A stretch of DNA of 64,000 nucleotides from Lewinella sp. IMCC34183 (GTDB taxonomy: Bacteria > Bacteroidota > Bacteroidia > Chitinophagales > Saprospiraceae), in NCBI RefSeq assembly GCF_003390915.1, contig NZ_QMEM01000006.1, positions 62,001 to 126,000 of the forward strand, read 5' to 3'. A program made the position numbers and the translations under genes. This document shows, piece after piece, positions 52,831-61,244 of the stretch. Every line of letters starts with the position of its first letter. The stretch's first letter is position 1. The notes beneath the pieces were generated by a model. That model was not told the origin of the DNA. It ran no database searches and saw only the letters and a program-made list of their open reading frames with translations.

Positions 52831-52856
52831 GCCGTCCCGCGGGACCGCGGGACGGC
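52831..52856 (-). promoter_or_regulatory. 12-bp intercistronic hairpin between SusD and lipoprotein genes
   Basis: GCCGTCCCGCGG and CCGCGGGACGGC are perfect 12-base arms around a GA loop (tightest drawing; a 4-base loop is likelier in RNA). There is no T-run on either strand, so it is not a classical terminator. It is likely to pause, attenuate or protect one end of the SusC/SusD mRNA and so set different levels for the lipoprotein. Confidence 0.65.
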
Positions 52857-52885
52857 TAAAGGTTGATGTATGGTTTTCCGCTGCC

Positions 52886-54604
52886 CTAGTAGTTACAGCT
52901 GGCGTCGTTGGTGTCCCAAAAGACCGGATCAGTGAAGCTGGTCTTCTGCTTTGCGTTCACGTTGCGGTTGACATGTACCGAGGGGTACAGGGCCGAACGG
53001 ATGAACTCACCCGGGTTGGGGTCGATGGCCGGCTGAACATCGCCGGGGAGGCAAGTACGACGGTAGAGGTTGTAGGCCTCCAGTCCGTTGCCCCACAGGG
53101 CGATGATGTACTCCCGTGCTACGATCCCGAGGCGGGCCTCGTCGTCGGCAGCGTCGTACTCCTCAAGCACGTACTCTAGGTACTCTTCGTTGAGGCTGTC
53201 AGCCACGTAGGTATCCTCCACGGTAACGGTGACGGGCGTGGTAGCGATAATCTCACCACCGTCGACCTTGCTTTCGAACGACTGAGCCCGGGCGATCGAG
53301 AGTTCGATACCCTGCTGCAAGAGTTCGCGGGCGTCGGCGTCGAGGCCACCGGTGAGGGCGGCTTCGGCCAGGATAAAGTGGGTAAAGGAAGCCTGCCAGA
53401 TGGGCCAGATTCCCTCCCCGAGAGCTCCCTCGACGCCACCATCTTCGGGAACGGAATTAGAGATACCGTCGTCGAACCGGCCGCCGGCGGGGTACAGTCC
53501 TACCAGGGTACGGTACTCGCCGTCGGGCGGAATACCGGAACCGTTGAGGTGGTCGCGACCGTAGTAGCCCATGTCGTAGCTACCGAGGCAGTACGGCATA
53601 TCGGGGCTGATGGCTTCGTAGTGCGGGGGAATCACGTCGGGGTCGGGCAGCCCCGAACCATAGATGCAGTCGAAGGCGTTGGGGTCATCCCTTACGGCGT
53701 CGGGGTAGACGTCGCGGGTTTGGCGGTAGAAGTAGTAGCGCGTACGGGGATCGACGAAGCCCTTCGACTCGGCGAGGAGCCACATATACCAGGTAGACTG
53801 GTATTGACCGTCGGTGTTCTCGTACCCATCGTTGTACCACGGGTGGCGGTTGTTCGGGTTGGTCCGGTTGTTACCGTAGTGCCACTCGAAGTTCTCGTTG
53901 TTGGCGGCGATGAAGTCACCTTCGTCGAAAATCTCCTGAATACCGGCACCCCCACCCACGAGGCGGGTGTTGACGGCAGCGCGCAGCTTGAGCGTTTTGG
54001 CCAGGGTCATCCAGCGGGCAGCACTACCTCCGTAGAAGTTATCGTAGGCAATACTAAAGTCATCCGCACCGTCGAGCTGCATGATAGCCGTATCCAGCAG
54101 GTTCAGGGCTTCCTGGTAGACCATCGCTCCGTCGTCCGCCTTCGGATTGGTGATCGGCGTATCGGCGCCGCCCATTCCGGCTTCGCCAAAGGGAACGTCG
54201 CCGAAAAGGTCGACCAATTCCATATAGCCGTAGGCCTTCATGATTTTCACCGAGGCGGCGGCGGCGTCCTGTCCGAGGGGCTCAGCGAGGGCGATGAAGG
54301 CATCGGCATCGGGGAGCAGGCCGGCATAGAAGCTACTCCATAGGCCATCGAAATCCGTCGGAGAGTGGGTAGCGTTGTAGGTAAATCCGCCGGTGTAGGC
54401 GTCCATACGGGCCAGGCCCGCGGTGAAGTAGTAGGGGCTGGACTGGACACCCTGGAAGCCCAACTGAATGTTGTTGTACAACGATTCGGCATCGGCCTGG
54501 TCCGGAGCTACTCCGTTGGGGTTGACCAGCAGCTCGTCCAGGTCCGCGCAGGCGGCCGCTGAGACGACGATCGCCGCCAGTGCAAGTTTTTTAAACAAGT
54601 TCAT
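52886..54604 (-). CDS. SusD/RagB-family outer-membrane lipoprotein
   Basis: 572 residues with a lipoprotein signal (VVSAAAC). A helical TPR-like scaffold is typical of the family: LYNNIQLGFQGVQSSPYYF near the start, MKAYGYMELVDLFGDVPFGEA, ARWMTLAKTLKLRAAVNTR and EYIIALWGNGLEAYNLYRRT near the end. SusD proteins lie over the SusC barrel and capture ligand. The long acidic and Tyr-rich loops would form the ligand pocket, but the ligand is not deducible. It is 37 bases behind SusC on the same strand. Confidence 0.94.
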   Translation of the reverse strand: MNLFKKLALAAIVVSAAACADLDELLVNPNGVAPDQADAESLYNNIQLGFQGVQSSPYYFTAGLARMDAYTGGFTYNATHSPTDFDGLWSSFYAGLLPDADAFIALAEPLGQDAAAASVKIMKAYGYMELVDLFGDVPFGEAGMGGADTPITNPKADDGAMVYQEALNLLDTAIMQLDGADDFSIAYDNFYGGSAARWMTLAKTLKLRAAVNTRLVGGGAGIQEIFDEGDFIAANNENFEWHYGNNRTNPNNRHPWYNDGYENTDGQYQSTWYMWLLAESKGFVDPRTRYYFYRQTRDVYPDAVRDDPNAFDCIYGSGLPDPDVIPPHYEAISPDMPYCLGSYDMGYYGRDHLNGSGIPPDGEYRTLVGLYPAGGRFDDGISNSVPEDGGVEGALGEGIWPIWQASFTHFILAEAALTGGLDADARELLQQGIELSIARAQSFESKVDGGEIIATTPVTVTVEDTYVADSLNEEYLEYVLEEYDAADDEARLGIVAREYIIALWGNGLEAYNLYRRTCLPGDVQPAIDPNPGEFIRSALYPSVHVNRNVNAKQKTSFTDPVFWDTNDASCNY

Positions 54605-54641
54605 ATGTAGGTTGCTTGTTTGCGTTTTGGTTTGGGGTGGA

Positions 54642-57600
54642 TTAGAAAGTGAGCGTCAGGTTCGCACCGAACTTGCGCGCGGTGGGGCCGGTCAGGTAAT
54701 CGAATCCACGGCCGTTACCAACACCCAGGGAGAGGACTTCGGGGTCGAAGTTCACGCCTTCGGGGAAGTTGGGGGCGTTATAAAACAGGTTCTCACCCGA
54801 GATGCGCAGGCTGATCGAACCGAAGGGGGTCCGCTCCAGCAGGCTGGCGGGCAGGGCGTAGCTGAGCGCTATTTCACGCAAACGAATAACGGTACCGTCA
54901 AAAATCAGGCCTTCTTCGGCGAAGAAGTAAGCGTCGAAGAAGTAGTCTCCGGCGTAGCCCTGAATCGTGTTGGGGGAGCCGTCGCTGTCCTCACCCGGCA
55001 GGATGAGGGGGAGGAAACGGTCAAATTCGGTATCGGTGGTAAGGCCGCGCGCCAGCATGGTACCGGTGGTGTAGGAGAGGATGTCTCCGCCGTCGGTGTA
55101 GCTCCACTGCCAGAACAGGCTCAGGCCCTTGTAGCTGATGGTGTTCAGCCAGTTCATGGTGTAGTTCGGGTTGGGGTCGCCGATGATGTCGATTCCGGTG
55201 CCGGGTTCGTAGGAACCGGCGGCGTTCACCAACAGGCCGCCGTTGGGGCCACGCTGGTACGGAGTACCCTGAATGACGCCGAAGGGCTGTCCGGCGATCG
55301 CGAAGTTGCCCAGGTCGCTGTAGCCCGCGAAGGCAATCTCGTCGACGCCGTCTACGAGGCTCTCTACGATATTGCGGTTCCGCGTAAAGTTGAAGGTGGC
55401 GTCCCAGGTAAAGTCACCCTTGAAGGGGACCAGGTTCAGCTGGGCCTCAATACCCTTATTTGATACTTCGGCGGCGTTGATCTGGGTGGTGGTGTAACCG
55501 CTGGCGGGGTCGAGGGGCAGGTCGACGAGCAGGTCGCTCGACTGCTTGTCGTACAGGCTGACGTCGATACCGACACGGTTGTTGAAGAAGCGGCCTTCGA
55601 CACCGAATTCAAGCTCGCCCACGAGCTCGGGCTCGAGGAGGCGGTTACCGAGGCGGTCGCTGACGAAGTTGGTGTTCAGGGGCTGACCACCGGGGGTCTG
55701 GGACGCGCGGGTGGAAGACCCGAGGATGGCGCGGGTCGTATAGGGATCGGGGAAGCGGGCCGAGCTACCGTAGCCGGCGCGGAACTTCAGGTAATTCAGC
55801 ACCCGACTGCCCTGGAGGCTCTGGAAGGCATCGGTGGGTACGAAGCTCACGCTTACCGAGGGGTACAGGATGGAGCGCTGGTCGGACTCGAGCGTGGAGC
55901 TCCAATCGTTCCGGGCCTGGGCGGTCAGGTAGAGGTAGCGGTTGTAGCCGGCGGTAAGGCTGGCGTACGCGCCGCGGTAAGCCTCATCCTCCCGGTACTG
56001 CTGACCGTTGTGGTCGATGAAGTTCCCCTGGTTGAAGAGGTTGAAGATGAACTGGTTGGTAGAGTTGACACGTATGAACTGGTACTTATCGCTCCGCTCG
56101 TTGTAGCCTACCACACCGCTCAGGTTGAAAGCGTCGCTGAGGTCGGTATCGAAACTCACGTTAAATACGTGGTCGACGATGGTATTGCTGTAGTTGGTGG
56201 TAAGCATCTGTCCGTCGGGTACCTGCGTACCACCGCGGTTGATCCTACGCATCGACTCCTGGGTGTAGTTGTCGATGCCGATACGGTACTGCGCGGTAAG
56301 CCAGTCGGTGAGATCGTACTGGACGGCTACGTTACCGAAGTAACGCTGAATGTCCTCCGTATCGAACATGTTATTCAGGCCCCACCGCGGATTTTGGATA
56401 CTGCCGTCGGTACGGTAGTACACGTTACTGCCGTCGATGGGGTTCTGGTAGGGAAGTCCCATCAAGTCGATGGAGCGCGGAGTGTAGAGCACGTTGGCGA
56501 AAACCGAGGCACCGGAGGGGTTAGAGCCAAAACCTACGGAGGCGGGGGGCGCCTGCCGCGAGCTGCTGACGATGTTCAGCGAGGTGGAGATACGCAGGCC
56601 GTTGTCCAGGTCTACCTTACCGCCGACGCCGGCGTTGTGCTTGGTGTAGGTATTGCTGGGTACAAAACCGGTATCGTCCAGGTAGGAGTAGTTGGCGTTG
56701 AAGCTCACGCCGTTGCCAAAGTTGCGGTCTACGCTGACGCTGGTATTGGCTACGGTTCCGGCCTGGAAGAACTCGGTGATGTTGTCGTAGGGCTTGTAAT
56801 CGTAACGCGCACCTTCGAACTCGGGGAAGGCTTCGTTGTAGCGGGATTGGTCGATCGGGTGCCGGACCTGTCCGTTGGCGTCGATGCCGTTCTGTCCGCG
56901 GATGTCGAAGGCAGGGCCCCAGTTGGAGAAGAACCAGCCGAAGTTGCCGGAGTAGCCATTACCGTAAGTATCTTGGTAATCCGGAAGGTTGGCCACCTCC
57001 GTGCGGGCAATCCCCTGGGTGACGCTTACCTCGAAGCCTTTATTGGCCTCGGCGCCGCCCTGGCCGTTCTTGGTGGTCACCAGGATTACGCCGTTGGCGC
57101 CCTGCTCCCCGTAGAGTACGGTAGCGGAAAGGCCCTTCAATACGTTGATCTCGGCGATGTTGTTGGGATCGAGGTCCAGGAAGCGACTGGAAGCCGTGGC
57201 ACCGCCCGTTCCAAATCCGTTGCCGTTGGTGTTGGTGCCGGAGTTGAAGGGTACGCCGTCCACGACGAACAGCGGCTGGTTCGTACCGTTGATCGAGCTG
57301 TAACCGCGAATGATGATGTTGGTACCCGAACCGGCGATACCGGAAGTCTGGGTGATGTCGACGCCTGCCGCTTTGCCGCGGAGGATACGTCCCACGTCCG
57401 ATTCGACGCGGTTTTCCACCTGGCCGGAACCGATGGTGGCGACGGAGTAGCCGAGGGCCTTCTTCTCCTTACGGATACCGAGGGCGGTGACGACGACTTC
57501 GTTGAGCTGGCTGGCCGACTCGCTGAGGACGATATTAACCTCGCTGGCTACGTCGTTTACCGGGTACTCCAGCGTCTGGAAACCGGTGTAGCTGACGACC

Positions 57601-57806
57601 AGGAATTCGGCCGGCGTGGGGACCTCGAGGGAGAAATTCCCGTCGATGTCGGTCACGGTACCGGAAGTGGTACCCTTGACCAAAATTGAAGCGCCGATCA
57701 GCGGCTCGCCGGACGCATCCTTGACGGTACCGCTGATCGCCCGTTGCGCCATGGCTATGCCAAATGCGAAACAGACGAACGCAATCACTAGTGAAAGTCT
57801 TTTCAT
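54642..57806 (-). CDS. SusC/RagA-family TonB-linked outer-membrane transporter
   Basis: 1054 residues. A signal peptide ends at AMAQ, followed by a carboxypeptidase-D-like domain (ISGTVKDASGEPLIGASILV) and the plug (GRILRGKAAGVDITQTSG, IIIRGYSSINGTNQPLFVVDGVPF). About 800 residues of barrel follow, ending in FGANLTLTF, the aromatic C-terminal strand. SusC barrels import oligosaccharides or peptides with energy from TonB. It begins an operon with SusD and the lipoprotein; a promoter is visible 215 bases upstream. Confidence 0.96.
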   Translation of the reverse strand: MKRLSLVIAFVCFAFGIAMAQRAISGTVKDASGEPLIGASILVKGTTSGTVTDIDGNFSLEVPTPAEFLVVSYTGFQTLEYPVNDVASEVNIVLSESASQLNEVVVTALGIRKEKKALGYSVATIGSGQVENRVESDVGRILRGKAAGVDITQTSGIAGSGTNIIIRGYSSINGTNQPLFVVDGVPFNSGTNTNGNGFGTGGATASSRFLDLDPNNIAEINVLKGLSATVLYGEQGANGVILVTTKNGQGGAEANKGFEVSVTQGIARTEVANLPDYQDTYGNGYSGNFGWFFSNWGPAFDIRGQNGIDANGQVRHPIDQSRYNEAFPEFEGARYDYKPYDNITEFFQAGTVANTSVSVDRNFGNGVSFNANYSYLDDTGFVPSNTYTKHNAGVGGKVDLDNGLRISTSLNIVSSSRQAPPASVGFGSNPSGASVFANVLYTPRSIDLMGLPYQNPIDGSNVYYRTDGSIQNPRWGLNNMFDTEDIQRYFGNVAVQYDLTDWLTAQYRIGIDNYTQESMRRINRGGTQVPDGQMLTTNYSNTIVDHVFNVSFDTDLSDAFNLSGVVGYNERSDKYQFIRVNSTNQFIFNLFNQGNFIDHNGQQYREDEAYRGAYASLTAGYNRYLYLTAQARNDWSSTLESDQRSILYPSVSVSFVPTDAFQSLQGSRVLNYLKFRAGYGSSARFPDPYTTRAILGSSTRASQTPGGQPLNTNFVSDRLGNRLLEPELVGELEFGVEGRFFNNRVGIDVSLYDKQSSDLLVDLPLDPASGYTTTQINAAEVSNKGIEAQLNLVPFKGDFTWDATFNFTRNRNIVESLVDGVDEIAFAGYSDLGNFAIAGQPFGVIQGTPYQRGPNGGLLVNAAGSYEPGTGIDIIGDPNPNYTMNWLNTISYKGLSLFWQWSYTDGGDILSYTTGTMLARGLTTDTEFDRFLPLILPGEDSDGSPNTIQGYAGDYFFDAYFFAEEGLIFDGTVIRLREIALSYALPASLLERTPFGSISLRISGENLFYNAPNFPEGVNFDPEVLSLGVGNGRGFDYLTGPTARKFGANLTLTF

Positions 57807-58128
57807 GCTAGTTGAAGTTTAGTTGATTACTTAGTCTCAATGGTTACAAAATATGGTTAGCGACATACGGGGCAGGCACCCGCTGTTTGACGTAAGGGAG
57901 TTAGGATATTGCTGGATGGTGTGGAGCAGCGGAGGCGGTGAGGTATTATACTAGGAGTAAAGTGTACACGTTGACTATAAGCTTCCTCGCTGCGGGGACT
58001 TTCGTCCTACAAGATGAACGCAAAGTTAAAAAATTCCGCTGCTTACACAAAAGGAAAATTTATTCATTGCGCCTAAATCGTTGAACCTCCCGATAATTTG
58101 GTCGATTTTTTCGGGCGGCCCGCCGAAA
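57807..58128. other. Promoter and leader region of the SusC operon
   Basis: 322 bases without a gene. It holds the promoter at 58021-58052 and, below it, a leader of about 200 bases on the minus strand. Near its 5' end the leader reads GGAC-GAAA-GTCC, a small tetraloop hairpin (about 58002-58013). The sequence nearest the SusC start is AT-rich and lacks a Shine-Dalgarno, as usual here. The stretch 58086-58128 is the 3' flank of pdxJ and has an imperfect GC palindrome. Confidence 0.6.
58021..58052 (-). promoter_or_regulatory. Bacteroidota-type promoter of the SusC operon
   Basis: On the minus strand: TTTTG (58052-58048), a 19-base AT-rich spacer, and TAACTTTG (58028-58021), an exact TAnnTTTG. 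This is the best-formed promoter in the window. The predicted start near 58014 leaves a leader of about 208 bases before the SusC ATG. Confidence 0.8.
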
Positions 58129-58854
58129 TTAGTTGCCGGCGTCGGCCAGGCGATGCAGGTACTGTTGTATGGTATTAGACAGACCGTAGTACAGAGCGTC
58201 GGTCACGAGGGCGTGCCCGATACTCACCTCCTGAAGCCCAGGCACTTGTGCAGCGAAGTAGGTCAGATTGTCCAGGTTGAGGTCGTGGCCCGCATTGAGG
58301 CCCAGCCCGAGGGTGGCCGCGGTACGCGCGGCGCGGGCAAAGGGGGCGACGGCCGCCGCCCGGTCGCGGGAAAATTCGTGTGCGTAGGGGCCGGTATAAA
58401 ATTCTACCCGGTCGGTCCCGATCGCGACCGCACCCTCTAGAATATTGTCCTCCGGGTCCACGAAAAGCGAACTGCGGATGCCTGCCGCCTGTAGGCGGCC
58501 GATGATATCGCGGAGTTCGTCGGCGCGGCCCACCGTATCCCAGCCGTGGTCGCTGGTCAACTGTCCGGGTGCATCCGGCACCAGCGTCACCTGATCCGGG
58601 CGGGCGGCGAGTACCACTTGCATAAATTCTTCCGATGGGTACCCCTCGATGTTGAGTTCGGTGGTAACCACCTCCTTCAGGGCCGCCACGTCGTCGTAGC
58701 GGGCGTGCCGCTGGTCCGGCCGCGGGTGGATCGTGATCCCCTGGGCACCGAAGCGTTCGCAGTCCTGCGCCACCCGGATCAGGTCCGGGTAGTTGCTGCC
58801 GCGGCTGTTGCGGATGAGGGCGACCTTGTTGAGGTTGACGGAGAGACGTACCAT
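58129..58854 (-). CDS. pdxJ: Pyridoxine 5'-phosphate synthase PdxJ
   Basis: 241 residues, standard length. The start RLSVNLNKVALIRNSRG is diagnostic. ITIHPRPDQRHARYDDV contains the catalytic His/Arg region, VTLVPDAPGQLTSDHGWD is the conserved loop with substrate-binding residues, and GLGLNAGHDLNLDNL is near the end. The enzyme joins 1-deoxyxylulose-5-phosphate and 3-amino-acetone phosphate in the DXP-dependent vitamin B6 route. It is monocistronic, with a -7 box 41 bases upstream of its start. Confidence 0.97.
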   Translation of the reverse strand: MVRLSVNLNKVALIRNSRGSNYPDLIRVAQDCERFGAQGITIHPRPDQRHARYDDVAALKEVVTTELNIEGYPSEEFMQVVLAARPDQVTLVPDAPGQLTSDHGWDTVGRADELRDIIGRLQAAGIRSSLFVDPEDNILEGAVAIGTDRVEFYTGPYAHEFSRDRAAAVAPFARAARTAATLGLGLNAGHDLNLDNLTYFAAQVPGLQEVSIGHALVTDALYYGLSNTIQQYLHRLADAGN

Positions 58855-58895
58855 ATTGGAAAGTGTGGGAGGTAAGCGAGGTTGGGTTTGCCCGC

Positions 58896-58903
58896 CAAAG
58901 GTA
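58896..58903 (-). promoter_or_regulatory. -7 promoter box for pdxJ
   Basis: TACCTTTG on the minus strand, an exact TAnnTTTG, 41 bases upstream of the pdxJ ATG. No TTG about 20 bases upstream is evident. Confidence 0.5.
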
Positions 58904-58934
58904 CGTTCACCGCACCTGCGGCCCCGCCCCTGCC

Positions 58935-60197
58935 CTACTCTTCCTCCTGGTCCAGTGCGGAAAGCCGGTCGGCCTGGTCGGTGCTGCCGGTCAGCGCCAG
59001 GGACAGCGCCGCGAAGTCGAGGGGCTCGTCGAGGTTATTACCGATGCGCGCGAGCATGAGGTCGAAGTAGCGGTCTTCGATGTCCGCCAGCTCCCGTATG
59101 TCGTCGTGGAAGCCGATGGTGTCATCCACCGAAGGACGGAACAGGAAGCACTTGAAAAGCACCTGCCGTACCTTTTTCACTTCGGTCATCGACAGCGTGG
59201 GGAAGTCTTCCCGGAGGAGACGGAGGCATTCCTGGTCGATCTCGGAGAAGGAATGGAAGGTGATATCGTCGGCCAGGAAGCTGGCGTATACGTCGATGCC
59301 CTCCCACATGATTACGGGGTCGGGCATGCGTATCCCCTGCTGGCCGGCCACGCGCAAGTAGTAGGCCGCCACCTGCTCCGTATCGGAAACGCGGTTGGCG
59401 CCGGCGACCGCCTCGTCTGGGCCGTCGATTAATCGGTACTCGGGCTCCTGTTCTCCCTCCCGGTGACGTCGCTCGAGGAGGTCGGACTGGTCGCGCAGGA
59501 AGTGGCTGAAGGCTTCGTAACCAATCAGGCCCTCGTCGAAGTCGGGTTCCTGCCGGATGATGGCGGGCTTGATGCGGACCTGCTGGATCCAGTCGGTACC
59601 GTAGTAGTGCGACAGCTGGCTCATGGCGGCCGTAAGGAGGGACCGGGCGCGTTCGTTGTCGAGGGCACCGCTGTCGAGGGGGCCGGCGTAGAGCTTGCGG
59701 CACCCCAGCCGGTGGTAGAACTTGAAGTCGTCGCAGCTTTCGATCCAGAAGGAATCGGTCACCGATTCCACGCCGACGCCGACGAGTCGGGCACCGCGGG
59801 CGTTGACCACCTGCCGCAGTTGCCGGTATTCGCTGCCGCCACCCATAATGATGACCACGTTGGCGTGGTCGGGCGTCTGCAGGTACGTAATGACGTCGGC
59901 GGTGAGCTGCCGGCTGATGGAGACGTTGCCCAGCTTGTTCGGAAACTGCTGGATCAGCTCGATCGGTGCCTCGCCGAGGGCATCCGCGTAGCTACTGAAG
60001 GGGCGCCAGTCGGCATAGGCCCGATTAAGTACGACCCGCCCGGCCCCGTCGGCGTAGCCCAGGAGGCAGTCCACATCGATCACTTCCGGTTGCGGCAGGT
60101 TGGGCGCGACGCGGTAGGGAACACCGTTGTTGGCTGCGGTGAGCAGAGACTCGTGCAACTGGGTAAAGTCCCAGAAAATAGCAAGGCTGTCGGGCAT
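58935..60197 (-). CDS. NYN-domain protein with LOTUS/OST-HTH-like segment
   Basis: 420 residues, cytosolic. The N-terminal PIN-like NYN ribonuclease fold shows the early catalytic Asp in IFWDFTQLHE (Asp10), NRAYADWRP, a mid-domain Asp in ADVITYL, and NVVIIMGGGSEYRQLRQVVNARGARLVGVGV. From about residue 200 a winged-helix-like portion (GTDWIQQVRIKPAIIRQ, LIGYEAFSHFLRDQSDLL) resembles OST-HTH/LOTUS domains that bind RNA. The rest is helical. Members are predicted RNases with unknown targets. A 300-base structured leader precedes the gene, and pdxJ follows 80 bases downstream. Confidence 0.78.
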   Translation of the reverse strand: MPDSLAIFWDFTQLHESLLTAANNGVPYRVAPNLPQPEVIDVDCLLGYADGAGRVVLNRAYADWRPFSSYADALGEAPIELIQQFPNKLGNVSISRQLTADVITYLQTPDHANVVIIMGGGSEYRQLRQVVNARGARLVGVGVESVTDSFWIESCDDFKFYHRLGCRKLYAGPLDSGALDNERARSLLTAAMSQLSHYYGTDWIQQVRIKPAIIRQEPDFDEGLIGYEAFSHFLRDQSDLLERRHREGEQEPEYRLIDGPDEAVAGANRVSDTEQVAAYYLRVAGQQGIRMPDPVIMWEGIDVYASFLADDITFHSFSEIDQECLRLLREDFPTLSMTEVKKVRQVLFKCFLFRPSVDDTIGFHDDIRELADIEDRYFDLMLARIGNNLDEPLDFAALSLALTGSTDQADRLSALDQEEE

Positions 60198-60497
60198 GAA
60201 CAGAAATGTGTTGGACCCTCTCCCAGTAACGTTTACTCGCTTGGCCTCTCAACGAAATGAAAGATTGGGGGTACCTACGTACACGGAGGCTGGGGTTAGG
60301 CCCGCAGTAGATCCCTAATCACCTAGCCGGTCCGAGGCATCAAGCCCGAAGCCGCCTGGCAACATCCGAAAGCAAAAGTTACTGAATCTTAGTCGTTCTT
60401 AGTGTATAAAGTAAAACAGGTGCGGATTACAACTAGAAGAATTGCAACCCGCACGACGTAGCAAAAGTAAGACAAAACCACGAAACGGCAAGAATTA
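60198..60497 (-). other. Structured leader of the NYN-domain gene
   Basis: No ORF is present. A promoter lies at 60462-60491. Right after the expected start the minus strand reads a 13-bp stem (GTGCGGGTTGCAA with TTGTAATCCGCAC, about 60419-60454) around a 9-base loop. Two of the pairs are G-U in the minus-strand RNA and would be A-C mismatches on the other strand, so the stem is made for a leftward RNA. Further AGGC/GCCT and similar small stems follow near 60330-60355. It may be a cis-acting leader or a separate small RNA. Confidence 0.6.
60462..60491 (-). promoter_or_regulatory. Bacteroidota-type promoter of the NYN-gene leader
   Basis: On the minus strand: TTG (60491-60489), a 19-base spacer and TACTTTTG (60469-60462), an exact TAnnTTTG. 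The start is expected near 60455, where the 13-bp hairpin begins, about 258 bases before the NYN-gene ATG. Confidence 0.75.
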
Positions 60498-61046
60498 TCA
60501 GGCGACGCTGCTGCGTTCGCGCATGACCTCCTCGTACATCTTTTGCAACTTCTTACGGGCGAAGAAGATGCGCGATTTGATGGTGCCGAGGGGGCTGCCG
60601 AGTTGTTCGGCGATCTCGTCGTATTTGTAGCCTTGGTAGGCCATCAGGAACGGCACGCGGAAGTCGTCGGGCAGACGGTCCACCAGCTCCTGTAGTTCGT
60701 TGAAGGTCACCTCGCTTTCCCCGTCGTTCAGCACGGTCTTGTTGCCGCTATTGATGTAGTAGTTATTGGGGGTCTGGTCGATGATCAGATTGCGGCGCAC
60801 CTTCTTGCGGTAGTTGTTGATGAAGATGTTGCGCATAATGGTGACGGCCCAGGCCTTGAAGTTAGTACCGGGGTTATACTTCTCCGCGTTGGTCATAATA
60901 CGCAGCGCGGTGTCCTGGTAAAGGTCTTCCGCATCGTTCATATTGCCGGTCAGTTTAAGACTGAAGGCGCGCAGGCTATTGGTAATCGTGGAGAGTAGGT
61001 CTTGTATATCTTTCTGTTGTTGCTTGGTCGCGGTCATCTTTTTCAT
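60498..61046 (-). CDS. ECF RNA polymerase sigma factor
   Basis: 182 residues from the Met of MKKMTATKQQQ. An in-frame Met at 61061 lies within 3 bases of the predicted transcription start, so I prefer the inner one. Region 2 is seen in SLKLTGNMNDAEDLYQDTAL and FKAWAVTIMRNIFINNYR, and region 4 in VPFLMAYQGYKYDEIAEQL with PLGTIKSRIFFARKKL. There is no adjacent anti-sigma gene. It resembles the abundant housekeeping-like ECF sigma factors of Bacteroidota. It has its own promoter. Confidence 0.92.
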   Translation of the reverse strand: MKKMTATKQQQKDIQDLLSTITNSLRAFSLKLTGNMNDAEDLYQDTALRIMTNAEKYNPGTNFKAWAVTIMRNIFINNYRKKVRRNLIIDQTPNNYYINSGNKTVLNDGESEVTFNELQELVDRLPDDFRVPFLMAYQGYKYDEIAEQLGSPLGTIKSRIFFARKKLQKMYEEVMRERSSVA

Positions 61047-61070
61047 TGTTGTGCCTGTCAAATAATTTTA

Positions 61071-61102
61071 CAAAATTAGCCTCTTCGGCCAGCATTTGCA
61101 AA
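61071..61102 (-). promoter_or_regulatory. Bacteroidota-type promoter of the ECF sigma gene
   Basis: On the minus strand: TTTG (61102-61099), a 20-base spacer and TAATTTTG (61078-61071), an exact TAnnTTTG. The start is expected near 61064, giving an 18-base leader to the Met at 61046. Confidence 0.7.
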
Positions 61103-61244
61103 TATTATCGGGCGGTTATCTATCTATAGAGTGCAAAAGCCGTACCAAAGGATGGTTAAAACGGCCGAAAGAGTAAAAAAATTTGACACAAATCAACCAT
61201 GATCGTCACCGAAGTGTAAACTAGGCACACTTACAACGGAACGC

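Noticed and set aside
58104-58125. Terminator for pdxJ
   Set aside because: The GC palindrome pairs imperfectly and is followed on the minus strand by A, not T.
60325-60375. S-box (SAM riboswitch)-like words on the plus strand (GCCCGAAGCC, CTGGCAAC)
   Set aside because: The core pairing and the rest of the consensus are missing and no plus-strand gene follows; the likely transcript is leftward.
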